Shown: piece by piece, positions 1 to 5,871 of the stretch
How the letters are laid out: every line of letters starts with the position of its first letter
How positions within the stretch are numbered: position 1 is the stretch's first letter
NCBI GenBank assembly: GCA_028694545.1
Contig: JAQVKV010000056.1
Coordinates: forward strand, 1-8,667
Source of the DNA: Zavarzinia sp.
GTDB lineage: Bacteria > Pseudomonadota > Alphaproteobacteria > Zavarziniales > Zavarziniaceae
DNA: 8,667 bases
Reading direction: 5' to 3'
Made by a program: the position numbers and the translations under genes
Notes under the pieces: generated by a model
What the model was told of the DNA's origin: nothing
The model's input: only the letters and a program-made list of their open reading frames with translations
Databases searched by the model: none

Positions 1-8
1 GGAAAACC

Positions 9-1037
9 TCAGCGCCGGCCGACCGCGATCATCCGTTCGACCGCGCGGCGGGCGCGATCGGCAACCGAGGGATCCACCTCGACCCGGGGTTCCAGGGTTT
101 CGAGCGAATGCAGGATCTTCGGCAGGGTGATCTTCTTCATGTGCGGGCACATGATGCAGGGACGGACGAATTCGGTCGTCGGCGAGGCGGCGGCGATATT
201 GTCCGACATGGAGCATTCGGTGATCATCAGCACCCGCGCCGGCTTCTCGTCGCGGACGTAGTCGATCATCTTGGCGGTGGAACCCGCGAAATCGGCGGCC
301 GCGATCACTTCCGGCGGGCATTCCGGATGGGCGATGACGACGAGGTCGTCATAGGCCCGGCGGAAGCGGCGGATTTCGTCCGGGGTGAAGCGCTCGTGGA
401 CCTCGCAATGGCCCTTCCAGGTGAGGATCTTCACCTTGGTCTGGGTCGCGATCCACTTGGCCAGATATTCGTCCGGCAGGCACAGCACGCGCTCCGCCCC
501 GAGGCTCTCGACCACTTCGACCGCATTGCCCGAGGTGCAGCAGATGTCGCTTTCCGCCTTCACCTCGGCCGAGGTGTTCACATAGGTGACCACCGGCGCG
601 TCCGGATAGGTTTCGCGCAGCAGGCGGATGTCGGCGGCGGTGATGGACTCGGCGAGCGAGCAGCCGGCGTCCATGTCCGGCATCAGGACGATCTTGTCCG
701 GGTTCAGCAGTTTCGCCGTCTCGGCCATGAAGTGGACGCCGGCCATCACGATCACGTCCGCGTCCGTCTCGGCCGCGCGCTTGGCCAGGGCCAGGCTGTC
801 GCCCACGATGTCGGCGACGCCGTGGAAGATTTCCGGAGTCTGGTAGTTGTGCGCCAGGATGACCGCGTTCTTTTCCTTCTTCAGCCGATTGATGCGGTCG
901 ATGAAGGGGGCGTGCAGGCGCCACTCGTCTTCCGGCAAGACCCGTTCCATCTTGGACCAGATGCCCGCGGTCGCGGCAGCCACTTCCGGGGTGAAGGGCA
1001 GGGCGGTGGCGAAATCGGTCGGGACGTTCATGTTCAT
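9..1037 (-). CDS. nadA: Quinolinate synthase NadA
   Basis: NadA condenses iminoaspartate (from NadB) with dihydroxyacetone phosphate to quinolinate, the second step of de novo NAD synthesis, using a [4Fe-4S] cluster in the cytoplasm. The 342-residue product has the family landmarks in order: LAHNYQ at 61-66, [12 protein letters not shown] at 98-109, DAGCSLA at 123-129, a W-x-G-x-C-x-VH segment at 207-214, and CIMCPHM at 294-300. The probable cluster cysteines are Cys126, Cys211 and Cys297, by analogy with characterised NadA proteins. The start at 1037 is chosen because GAGG lies 6 bases upstream. A second in-frame ATG two codons later is less well placed. Length is normal. The gene is monocistronic at its 5' side, because a hairpin ends the upstream monooxygenase transcript. 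nadB and nadC may follow to the left, outside the window. Two dyads over the promoter suggest NadQ repression (inference). Confidence 0.97.
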   Translation of the reverse strand: MNMNVPTDFATALPFTPEVAAATAGIWSKMERVLPEDEWRLHAPFIDRINRLKKEKNAVILAHNYQTPEIFHGVADIVGDSLALAKRAAETDADVIVMAGVHFMAETAKLLNPDKIVLMPDMDAGCSLAESITAADIRLLRETYPDAPVVTYVNTSAEVKAESDICCTSGNAVEVVESLGAERVLCLPDEYLAKWIATQTKVKILTWKGHCEVHERFTPDEIRRFRRAYDDLVVIAHPECPPEVIAAADFAGSTAKMIDYVRDEKPARVLMITECSMSDNIAAASPTTEFVRPCIMCPHMKKITLPKILHSLETLEPRVEVDPSVADRARRAVERMIAVGRR

Positions 1038-1043
1038 GGCGTT

Positions 1044-1055
1044 CCTCGTCGGAGG
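1044..1055 (-). promoter_or_regulatory. nadA Shine-Dalgarno inside a small hairpin
   Basis: On the minus strand CCTC-CGAC-GAGG forms a 4-bp stem with a 4-base loop whose 3' arm is the nadA ribosome-binding sequence GAGG, 6 bases from the ATG. A GC-rich inverted repeat (1057-1061 with 1073-1077) lies just upstream in the leader. The stem is short, so it may only tune translation. The GAGG itself supports the chosen nadA start. Confidence 0.4.
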
Positions 1056-1106
1056 CGGCGCTTGCGCGGGGGGCGCCTTTTTGAAGGCTTGTTGGTCGAA
1101 GTCTTA

Positions 1107-1123
1107 ATGCTCAACTTGAGCAT
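1107..1123. promoter_or_regulatory. Putative NadQ operator 1 (just downstream of nadA start site)
   Basis: This is ATGCTCAACTTGAGCAT, a perfect palindrome: eight base pairs around a single central base at 1115. It lies at about +6 to +22 of the predicted nadA transcript, a position where a bound repressor would act as a roadblock or work cooperatively with the dyad 26 bp away. The outer six bases on each side are identical to those of the other dyad, which is unlikely by chance so close by. Binding by NadQ is inference. Confidence 0.65.
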
Positions 1124-1132
1124 ATTCTAGAT

Positions 1133-1149
1133 ATGCTCATATCGAGCAT
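1133..1149. promoter_or_regulatory. Putative NadQ operator 2 (overlaps nadA -10)
   Basis: This is ATGCTCATATCGAGCAT, a 6-bp inverted repeat with a 5-base spacer; one flanking T/A pair (1132, 1150) extends it to 7 bp. It covers the predicted -10 box and part of the promoter spacer of nadA, so a bound protein should block RNA polymerase. It has the same half-sites and spacing as the dyad at 1107-1123, with centres 26 bp apart. Assignment to NadQ rests on the regulator gene in the same window and on NadQ's known role at NAD-synthesis genes. I have not compared it with a published NadQ motif. Confidence 0.65.
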
Positions 1150-1164
1150 AATCAAGCCTGTCAA
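1136..1164 (-). promoter_or_regulatory. Predicted sigma-70 promoter of nadA
   Basis: Read on the minus strand, a perfect -35 hexamer TTGACA (1159-1164) is followed by exactly 17 bases and then TATGAG (1136-1141), a 4/6 match to the -10 consensus. This predicts transcription start near 1129 and a leader of about 92 nt before the nadA ATG. A competing -10 (TAGAAT, 1124-1129) has no acceptable -35 at 17 bases. The predicted -10 lies inside one ATGCTC-N5-GAGCAT dyad, and the predicted start lies just upstream of the other. Positions are read from sequence; activity is inferred. Confidence 0.7.
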
Positions 1165-1232
1165 GAAAATGTCGTGATCGCTCCGCCAGGCGGGAAGCTG
1201 GGATACCGCTCGTGCAATACTGCACATGCGAA

Positions 1233-1261
1233 GGCGCCGTGCCCCGAAAGGGCACGGCGCC
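1233..1261 (-). terminator. Hairpin terminator after the monooxygenase gene
   Basis: The arms GGCGCCGTGCCC (1233-1244) and GGGCACGGCGCC (1250-1261) pair perfectly over 12 bp around a 5-base loop. The hairpin starts 8 bases after the monooxygenase stop codon. There is no long T tract on the minus strand after it (only TTC), so it is a strong hairpin of uncertain intrinsic efficiency. Its place between two same-strand genes suggests that nadA is transcribed separately from its own promoter. Confidence 0.7.
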
Positions 1262-1269
1262 CGCCGCAT

Positions 1270-2775
1270 TCAGGCGTAGGCGAATTCGGCGCCGTCGAGA
1301 TCGATGGCGGGCAGGGCCTTGCGTTCGGTCCAATAGTCCTGGGTGTGTTGCCATTCGGGCTTGTCGCCGCGCTTGGGCAGAATCTCCATGGAGCGCATCA
1401 GATAGCCCGGGTTGAAATTGTCCTGGTCCATCCAGGGCAGCAGTTCCATGTCCGCGTCCTCGGGCCGCAGTTTCACCTCGACCCGGTGCATGCCGGTCTC
1501 CTTCATGTGGTTGAGAAGGCGGCAGACGAAATCGCCGATCAGGTCGGCCCGCAGTGTCCAGCTGGCCCGGAAGTAGCCGAAGATCCAGACGAGGTTGGGC
1601 AGGCCGGTGAACATCATGCCGCGATAGGTGATGGTCTTCGCGAAATCGAGCGGCTTGCCATCCACCGAAAAGGCGATGTCGCCGAGAACGCTGAGATTGA
1701 AGCCGGTCGCGGTCACGATGATGTCGGCGTTCAGTTCCTTGCCGGATCTGGTGCGGATGCCGGTTTCGGTGAAACGCTCGATCTCGTCGGTGACGACGCT
1801 GGCCTTGCCAGACTTGATGCCCTTGAACAGGTCGCCGTCCGGCACGAAGGCGACGCGCTGCTGCCACGGGCGATAGCGCGGCGTGAAATGTTCCTTCACG
1901 GTCTCGTCGTCGAGATAGCCACGCACGCCGTTGATCAGGAACTCCTTCATCACGTCCGGCTGATCGATGCACAGGCGGGTGAGTTCCGCCTGGTCATGCA
2001 GGATCTTGCGCCGCGTGATCTCGTGGACCCAGGCATCGTCGACCTCGAGCGCGCGGAGCTGTTCGGCCATGTCGTTGATGTTCTGGGCCGGCACGAAATA
2101 GGTCGGCGAGCGCTGGAGCAGGGTGACATGCTTCGTTTCGCCGGCGATCGCGGGCACCAGCGTCGCGGCCGTCGCGCCCGAGCCGATGACCAGCACCTCC
2201 TTGTCCTTGTAGACGAGATCGTCCGGCCAAGTCTGGGGGTGGACGATGGTGCCCTTGTAGCTCTCCATGCCCGGCCATTGGGGTGTGTAACCTTCCGAAT
2301 GGCGATAATAGCCCTGGCACATCCAGAGGAAATTGGTGTTGATCCTGAAGCTTTCACCCGTATCGCCACGGGTTACTTCGAGGGTCCAGAGATTGTCCTC
2401 GCTCGACCAGGAAGCGGCGCTGATGCGGTGGCGGTAGCGGATATGGGCGTCGAGGCCGTTCTCCTCGATCACCTCGCCCATGTACTTCAGGATCTCCTCG
2501 GCGGTGGCGATCGGGGCGCCGGTCCAGGGCTTGAAGCGATAGCCGAAGGTGAAAAGGTCGCTGTCCGAGCGGATGCCAGGGTAGCGGTGGGTGAGCCAGG
2601 TGCCCCCGAAGCTCTCCAGCCCTTCCAGCACGACGAAGCGCGTACCCGGGCATTGGGTCGTCAGATGGTAGGCACCGCCCACGCCTGAGATCCCTGCGCC
2701 GACGATCACCACGTCGAAATGTTCCGCCGGTGCGGTTTCTTCCGCGACCTTGCGCGCGAGCGCGGTCGTTGCCAT
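1270..2775 (-). CDS. EthA-like FAD/NADPH monooxygenase (Baeyer-Villiger type)
   Basis: This is a flavin-dependent monooxygenase of the Baeyer-Villiger/EthA group. Such enzymes use NADPH and O2 to insert oxygen next to a carbonyl or to oxidise sulfur. The substrate here is unknown. The 501-residue protein has the FAD motif GAGISG (26-31), GGTW (57-60), RYPGIRSDSD (64-73), the type I BVMO fingerprint as YKGTIVHPQTWP (173-184, with Tyr in place of the usual leading Phe), the NADPH motif GSGATA (198-203) and ATGF (356-359). The colinear resemblance to mycobacterial EthA, including GYLMRS near 457-462, is strong from memory. The open frame extends 18 codons further upstream, but ATG 2775 is preferred because GGGAGG lies 8 bases before it. 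No signal peptide or membrane segment is seen. It is transcribed alone, divergently from the transglutaminase gene, possibly under an FNR/FixK-type box. Confidence 0.93.
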   Translation of the reverse strand: MATTALARKVAEETAPAEHFDVVIVGAGISGVGGAYHLTTQCPGTRFVVLEGLESFGGTWLTHRYPGIRSDSDLFTFGYRFKPWTGAPIATAEEILKYMGEVIEENGLDAHIRYRHRISAASWSSEDNLWTLEVTRGDTGESFRINTNFLWMCQGYYRHSEGYTPQWPGMESYKGTIVHPQTWPDDLVYKDKEVLVIGSGATAATLVPAIAGETKHVTLLQRSPTYFVPAQNINDMAEQLRALEVDDAWVHEITRRKILHDQAELTRLCIDQPDVMKEFLINGVRGYLDDETVKEHFTPRYRPWQQRVAFVPDGDLFKGIKSGKASVVTDEIERFTETGIRTRSGKELNADIIVTATGFNLSVLGDIAFSVDGKPLDFAKTITYRGMMFTGLPNLVWIFGYFRASWTLRADLIGDFVCRLLNHMKETGMHRVEVKLRPEDADMELLPWMDQDNFNPGYLMRSMEILPKRGDKPEWQHTQDYWTERKALPAIDLDGAEFAYA

Positions 2776-2783
2776 TTCTCTCT

Positions 2784-2788
2784 CCTCC
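2784..2788 (-). promoter_or_regulatory. Shine-Dalgarno deciding the monooxygenase start
   Basis: On the minus strand GGAGG (in GGGAGGAGAG) stands 8 bases before the ATG at 2773-2775. This supports the shorter 501-residue product over the 519-residue reading that starts at 2829. The extra 18 residues would be low in family-like sequence, and the region is better explained as leader. Confidence 0.75.
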
Positions 2789-2828
2789 CATTCGTTGTTC
2801 TGCGGCGATAAAGGTGACGCCTGCGTCA

Positions 2829-2834
2829 TTTTTA
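2829..2834 (-). promoter_or_regulatory. Possible -10 box of the monooxygenase gene
   Basis: The minus-strand hexamer TAAAAA (2829-2834) sits in the only A/T-rich patch of the divergent region and matches the -10 consensus at 4 of 6 positions. It predicts a start at about 2822, 47 bases before the ATG. No good -35 hexamer is present; the FNR-type box occupies that region instead, as expected for an activator-dependent promoter. The overlapping TTTAAA (2831-2836) is an alternative. Confidence 0.4.
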
Positions 2835-2856
2835 AACGAGACGGCTGGCCGGCACC

Positions 2857-2870
2857 TTGATCAGGATCAA
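2857..2870. promoter_or_regulatory. Perfect FNR/FixK-type box (anaerobox)
   Basis: TTGATCAGGATCAA matches the Crp/FNR-family consensus TTGAT-N4-ATCAA at all ten fixed positions. Proteins of this class (FNR, FixK, Dnr and relatives) respond to low oxygen or nitric oxide. The centre, 2863.5, lies 41.5 bases before the start predicted from the hexamer at 2829-2834, the classical class II activator position for the monooxygenase gene. Placed the same way for the plus-strand transglutaminase gene, the -10 region would read GTCAAC, a poor match, so the monooxygenase is the better target. Confidence 0.7.
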
Positions 2871-2959
2871 TCGGTGCTCCGGGGCGATGATCGTCAACGT
2901 GAGGCTGGCCAACGGCCGGGGGCTTTGCCGTAGACTGGGACCGTGCTGGAGGGTCGTCG

Positions 2960-3790
2960 ATGCGTTTTTCGGTCAGTCACGAGACGCGGTACCAATATTC
3001 CGTGCCGGTCGGCTTCGCGCCTCACGTGATCCGACTGTCGCCGCGCCTGGATGCGGGCACGATCCTTGCCCAGTCGATCGAGGTCGATCCCCTGCCGGCG
3101 TGGCGGGATGATCTGTTGGATCACTACGGCAATCCCTTTACCCGGGTGAGTTTCCAGGGGCATTTCGATCACTTGCGCATCGAAAGCCGTTTCGAGGTCG
3201 TGACTCCGATCATGCCGCCGCTGCCCTTGCTGTCACTGGCGCCCCTGCCGTGGCCGATCGACTACGAGGGGGAGTTCGCCAGCTATCTGATGGCGGACGG
3301 CATCGAGGGAACGGTGCGCCATTTCGCGGCGGAGCTTGCCGGCGCCTGTCAATGGGATGCGGTGTCCTTCCTCTACCGGCTGACGGAGACCCTGTTCCAG
3401 CGCACCGACCGCCACATCCGGGTCGAGGGCCTGGCCCAATCCCCGGCCTATACGCTGGCGAGCGCCAGGGGGGCCTGCCGGGATCTCGCCGTCCTGTTCA
3501 TGGCGGCGTGCCGCAGCCTCGGCATTCCGGCGCGTTTCGTCAGTGGTTATCAGGCGGAAGCCGAGAGCGTGGATGGCCAGCGTCATCTGCATGCCTGGGC
3601 CGAAGTGTTCATTCCGGGTTGGGGCTGGATCGGCTTCGACCCCACCCACGGCCGGCCGACGGGTGACGGCTATGTGGCGCTCTGCGCGGCGCCCGACCAG
3701 GCGGCGACCATGCCGGTCGAGGGCGGCTTCTACGCGAACGGCGTTACCGCGACCCTGGATTACCGGGTGCGTATCGCGACTGGTACCTGA
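2960..3790 (+). CDS. Transglutaminase-like cysteine peptidase family protein
   Basis: This is a cytoplasmic protein with an N-terminal bacterial transglutaminase-associated beta domain (about 1-80, opening with the typical SHETRYQYSVPV) followed by a transglutaminase-like core. The catalytic triad is visible as Cys173 in ARGACRDLAVLF, His211 in HLHAWAEVF and Asp227 in GFDPTHG. The spacing is right for the family, and the 276-residue length is normal. Such proteins act as amidases, peptidases or cross-linking enzymes, and their substrates are mostly unknown. In many proteobacteria they sit beside alpha-E and circularly permuted ATP-grasp genes; neither is present here. GGAGGG lies 6 bases before the ATG, which fixes the start. 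It is divergent from the monooxygenase gene and convergent with a cytochrome c gene. Confidence 0.92.
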   Translation: MRFSVSHETRYQYSVPVGFAPHVIRLSPRLDAGTILAQSIEVDPLPAWRDDLLDHYGNPFTRVSFQGHFDHLRIESRFEVVTPIMPPLPLLSLAPLPWPIDYEGEFASYLMADGIEGTVRHFAAELAGACQWDAVSFLYRLTETLFQRTDRHIRVEGLAQSPAYTLASARGACRDLAVLFMAACRSLGIPARFVSGYQAEAESVDGQRHLHAWAEVFIPGWGWIGFDPTHGRPTGDGYVALCAAPDQAATMPVEGGFYANGVTATLDYRVRIATGT

Positions 3791-3810
3791 GAACGACTGG
3801 TGCGTAAGGG

Positions 3811-3838
3811 GGCAGGGGCCGCGTGGTCAGCCCCTGCC
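3811..3838. terminator. Hairpin between convergent transglutaminase and cytochrome c genes
   Basis: GGCAGGGGC (3811-3819) and GCCCCTGCC (3830-3838) form a perfect 9-bp stem with a 10-base loop, placed between two stop codons that are only 56 bases apart. It could terminate transcription from both sides. No T tract follows on either strand, so the call rests on stem quality and position. Confidence 0.55.
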
Positions 3839-3846
3839 GGGTGACA

Positions 3847-4251
3847 TCACTGCAGGTTCAGGATGTAGTCGATCAGCATTTCGGCTTCTTCGTTGGAAAC
3901 CGGCTGACGCGCGCCTTCGGGCGGCATCTTGCCCGAATTCCAGTGATACGCGCCCGGCCGGTCGGTCCCGGCATGGACGATCGGCACCAGCATCAGCTTG
4001 GCGTTGCGCAGGCCCGAGAAACGCTTCGCAATCTCCTTGAAGGAGGGCGCGGTCGTCATCTTGTCGACCTCGTGGCAGTGGAAGCAGCCCTTGGCGGTGG
4101 CCAGGGCTTCACCGGCCGCCATGTCGACCGGCGGCGTTGTCTCGCCTTCGGCCCAGGCCGGGCCCGATGTGATCAGGGCCAGGGTGAACACGGCGGCAGC
4201 CAGGGGCCCTCCAATGCCGGCCGTGCGGGTGAGAATCGAGGATAGGGACAT
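3847..4251 (-). CDS. Secreted class I c-type cytochrome
   Basis: This is a small periplasmic monohaem cytochrome c, an electron carrier of the c551/c552 type. The 134-residue product begins with a signal peptide: a hydrophobic stretch at about 16-30, with likely cleavage after PAWA at residue 34. The haem-binding CFHCH follows at 56-60 (Cys56, Cys59, proximal ligand His60). Met109 in GKMPP is the probable sixth ligand, and the C-terminal helix EEAEMLIDYILNL is typical. The open frame extends 22 codons upstream, but ATG 4251 is preferred because AGAGG sits 6 bases before it and the signal peptide then starts properly. Its redox partner cannot be told: no oxidase, reductase or cytochrome-maturation gene is in the window. 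It appears to be transcribed alone, with a LysR remnant behind it. Confidence 0.9.
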   Translation of the reverse strand: MSLSSILTRTAGIGGPLAAAVFTLALITSGPAWAEGETTPPVDMAAGEALATAKGCFHCHEVDKMTTAPSFKEIAKRFSGLRNAKLMLVPIVHAGTDRPGAYHWNSGKMPPEGARQPVSNEEAEMLIDYILNLQ

Positions 4252-4257
4252 GATGTG

Positions 4258-4262
4258 CCTCT
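4258..4262 (-). promoter_or_regulatory. Shine-Dalgarno deciding the cytochrome c start
   Basis: AGAGG on the minus strand lies 6 bases before the ATG at 4249-4251. It supports the 134-residue precursor with a normal signal peptide over a 156-residue reading whose N-terminus is arginine-rich and not signal-like. Confidence 0.65.
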
Positions 4263-4328
4263 TGTTGTCTGTGCGCGGCACCCGGATTCGCGCCGGGCGA
4301 CAAAGGAATCCTATCATCTTCTCGCGCC

Positions 4329-4728
4329 TTGCGTGTTACGGCTCGCCGAACTTCCTCGACCCGCACCTGAAAATCCTCGGCTCGGTCGGGCCGGCCGGGG
4401 CCGACCTCGCGCCGCGCCGCCACCCAGCCCTTGATGCCGTCCGTCGGCGCGCCGTCCTATTTCGCGACGAAGCCGACGCCCGAAACGCTGGCCGATCTTG
4501 GTGCGCACAATTGTATCCGCGTGTATCCGCCGCGCGGGTCTTGGCCTTGCCCATGTGGCGGAAGCCATGGCGGCTGCCGACATCGCGGCGGGGCGGTTGC
4601 GCCCGATACTGGGCGACTGGTCGCCGCCGATCGGCGGCGTGCATCCCTACTACCCGCGCCTGCGCCTCGCGTCGGTCACTCTACAGGCCTTCGTTGCCCA
4701 CCTGTGGTCGGCAAAAGTGCCGGACTAG
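4329..4728 (+). pseudogene. LysR-type regulator remnant (effector-binding domain pieces)
   Basis: No single frame encodes a protein here, but pieces of a LysR C-terminal effector-binding domain follow in the right order. A stretch in frame 3 (4431-4538) contains VGAPSYFA, TLADLGAHNCIR and PPRG, matching the family's VGAPSYFA...DLTAHNCINLR. It jumps at about 4534-4538 to frame 1 (4534-4728), with AGLGLAHVAEAM, DIAAGRL, LGDWSPP and HPYYP, matching the usual end of these proteins, and terminates at TAG 4726-4728. About 35 residues normally between these pieces are missing, which gives the frameshift. Weaker possible pieces upstream are LRVTA (4329-4343, frame 3) and NFLDPHLKI (4349-4375, frame 2). 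The helix-turn-helix half is absent. The left boundary is uncertain. It may once have regulated the divergent cytochrome c gene (inference). Confidence 0.8.
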
Positions 4729-5810
4729 CCGCCGATCTTGGGCAGGGGCAGGGGGATGCCGACGTCGTGCTTTTCCTGCATGACGTCGCGGCGGAAGCGA
4801 TAGGTTTCGGCCGGGCGGCCGCGGCCCGAGGTCTCGATATGGCCCGTCGCCTCGACGAGGTCGCCGGCGATCACCGTACGGCGGAAATTCTGCTTGTGCA
4901 GCTCGATACCCGACAGGGCTTCGACCACCTTCTGAAGGCGCAGCAGGGTGAACTCCGGCGGCAGCAGGTCGAAGACCACCGGGCGATAGTCGATCTTGCC
5001 GCGCAATCGGCCAAGCGCCGAGGCAAGCACCCGGCGATTGTCCAGCGCCATCGAATGGCCCAATGCCCGGGCGGCGGCCAGTTGTTCGGGCGGGGTCGGT
5101 GGCAGGGTCTGCCCGGCGGCCTGCGCCGCGATCACGCCATCGCGGATCGCTTCCTTCACGAGGCCGGCGGAATAGAGCAACTCGTAACGATCGAGACAGC
5201 GCAGCAGATCGAAATGCCCGGTGCCGGCGACGGGGCCGAAGGCGATTGCCGTCCGCTCCATGCGAGTGCGGGCGGTGCGGGCGTCCGGGGCCGCGTCGAT
5301 CCAGGCCGTCAGCGCCGGGCGGATCACCCGGTCGATCACCTCGGGCCGGCCCTCGCGCCAGTCTTCCCACGGCAGGAAGCCGTACCAGGACAGCCATTGC
5401 GCCTCGCCGGTACCGGCAAGCGGGGTTTCCTGAGTCAGCGCTAGGTAGGCGACCGAGACCACCCGGGGCCCGCCCAGAAGCTCGCGCGGATCGCGGTTCT
5501 GGTTGGCGAAGGTATAGAGCTGTTCGACATAGCGCATGGCGACGCCGGTCTGTTCCGTCACCCATTGGCGCAGGCCGAGTTCCAGGGTGCGGTGATGCTG
5601 CGGCTCGAAGGGGCCGAAGGGCAGGGTTTCGGGCGTGTCGAAAGTGGGGGGCAGCAGGCCCTGCTGCGCCGGCGTGGCGAGATCGTGGGTCATGCGCCGG
5701 GCGACCAGCACGCGCGGGTCCTCCTCCGTCACCGCGACGATGACGGCGGTCAGGCCGATGCTGACTCCGCGCACATTGTGGTCCCCGGCCGGGGGCTGCT
5801 CGTTCGCCAT
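4725..5810 (-). CDS. nadQ: NadQ-type NAD biosynthesis repressor (COG4111, Nudix-related)
   Basis: This is a transcriptional regulator built from a Nudix-like sensor and a C-terminal winged helix, related to NrtR. Members of COG4111 regulate NAD-synthesis genes in alphaproteobacteria. The 361-residue protein starts with a Nudix fold (GVSIGLTAVIVAV, 15-27). The helix that would carry the Nudix box reads LRQWVTEQTGV (80-90), so the catalytic RE..EE pattern is degenerate (RQ..EQ), as expected for a sensor without hydrolase activity. The winged helix spans about 284-345, with FTLLRLQKVVEAL, HKQNFRRTVI, GDLVEATG and GRGRPAETYRFR, closely matching the NrtR type. It is longer than NrtR but normal for COG4111. 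It lies 61 bases downstream of tyrS on the same strand and may be cotranscribed. A purine-rich GAGGGGGAA precedes the ATG by about 10 bases. Likely target: the paired dyads at nadA. Confidence 0.88.
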   Translation of the reverse strand: MANEQPPAGDHNVRGVSIGLTAVIVAVTEEDPRVLVARRMTHDLATPAQQGLLPPTFDTPETLPFGPFEPQHHRTLELGLRQWVTEQTGVAMRYVEQLYTFANQNRDPRELLGGPRVVSVAYLALTQETPLAGTGEAQWLSWYGFLPWEDWREGRPEVIDRVIRPALTAWIDAAPDARTARTRMERTAIAFGPVAGTGHFDLLRCLDRYELLYSAGLVKEAIRDGVIAAQAAGQTLPPTPPEQLAAARALGHSMALDNRRVLASALGRLRGKIDYRPVVFDLLPPEFTLLRLQKVVEALSGIELHKQNFRRTVIAGDLVEATGHIETSGRGRPAETYRFRRDVMQEKHDVGIPLPLPKIGG

Positions 5811-5816
5811 GTCTCT

Positions 5817-5866
5817 CGTTCCCCCTCGACGGACGGAAGATAGGCCATGTGGCGAAAAAGGGAACG
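5817..5866 (-). promoter_or_regulatory. Inverted repeat able to mask the nadQ ribosome-binding site
   Basis: In the tyrS-nadQ gap, CGTTCCC (5860-5866 read on the minus strand) can pair with GGGAACG (5817-5823, minus strand). The pairing can extend to about 11 pairs if G-U pairs are allowed. The downstream arm contains the GGGGGAA that serves as the nadQ Shine-Dalgarno. The 36-base loop makes the structure less certain. It may limit nadQ translation from a tyrS-nadQ message. Confidence 0.3.
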
Positions 5867-5871
5867 CCCTC

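Larger units (their letters stand above)
1038..1269. other. Intergenic region upstream of nadA
   Basis: These 232 bases hold the monooxygenase terminator, a short dyad GTGCA-ATAC-TGCAC (1212-1225) of unknown meaning, the predicted nadA promoter, the two ATGCTC-N5-GAGCAT dyads and a GC-rich leader. The 1100-1165 stretch is distinctly richer in A and T than the flanking genes. I see no small gene here. Confidence 0.7.

Noticed and set aside
1057..1082. Plus-strand terminator-like GC repeat followed by TTTTT
   Set aside because: No plus-strand gene precedes it; on the transcribed minus strand it lies in the nadA leader with the T run as A, so it is not a terminator for a known transcript.
108..1130. 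Plus-strand open frame (340 codons) opposite nadA
   Set aside because: nadA on the minus strand has all family motifs; the antisense product has none and would run through the nadA promoter dyads.
1174..2688. Long plus-strand open frame (504 codons) opposite the monooxygenase gene
   Set aside because: The minus-strand frame carries clear FAD, NADPH and BVMO motifs; the plus-strand translation is rich in His, Asp and Gly with no family motif, typical of an antisense frame in GC-rich DNA.
2846..2860. Possible sigma-54 promoter (TGGCCGGCACCTTGA) upstream of the transglutaminase gene
   Set aside because: The spacing between the TGGC and TTG parts is one base short and the final C of TTGC is missing; no enhancer-binding protein gene is nearby.
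4281..4297. Inverted repeat CCCGG-N7-CCGGG upstream of the cytochrome c gene
   Set aside because: A five-base GC-only stem is expected by chance at this GC content, and nothing around it supports an operator.
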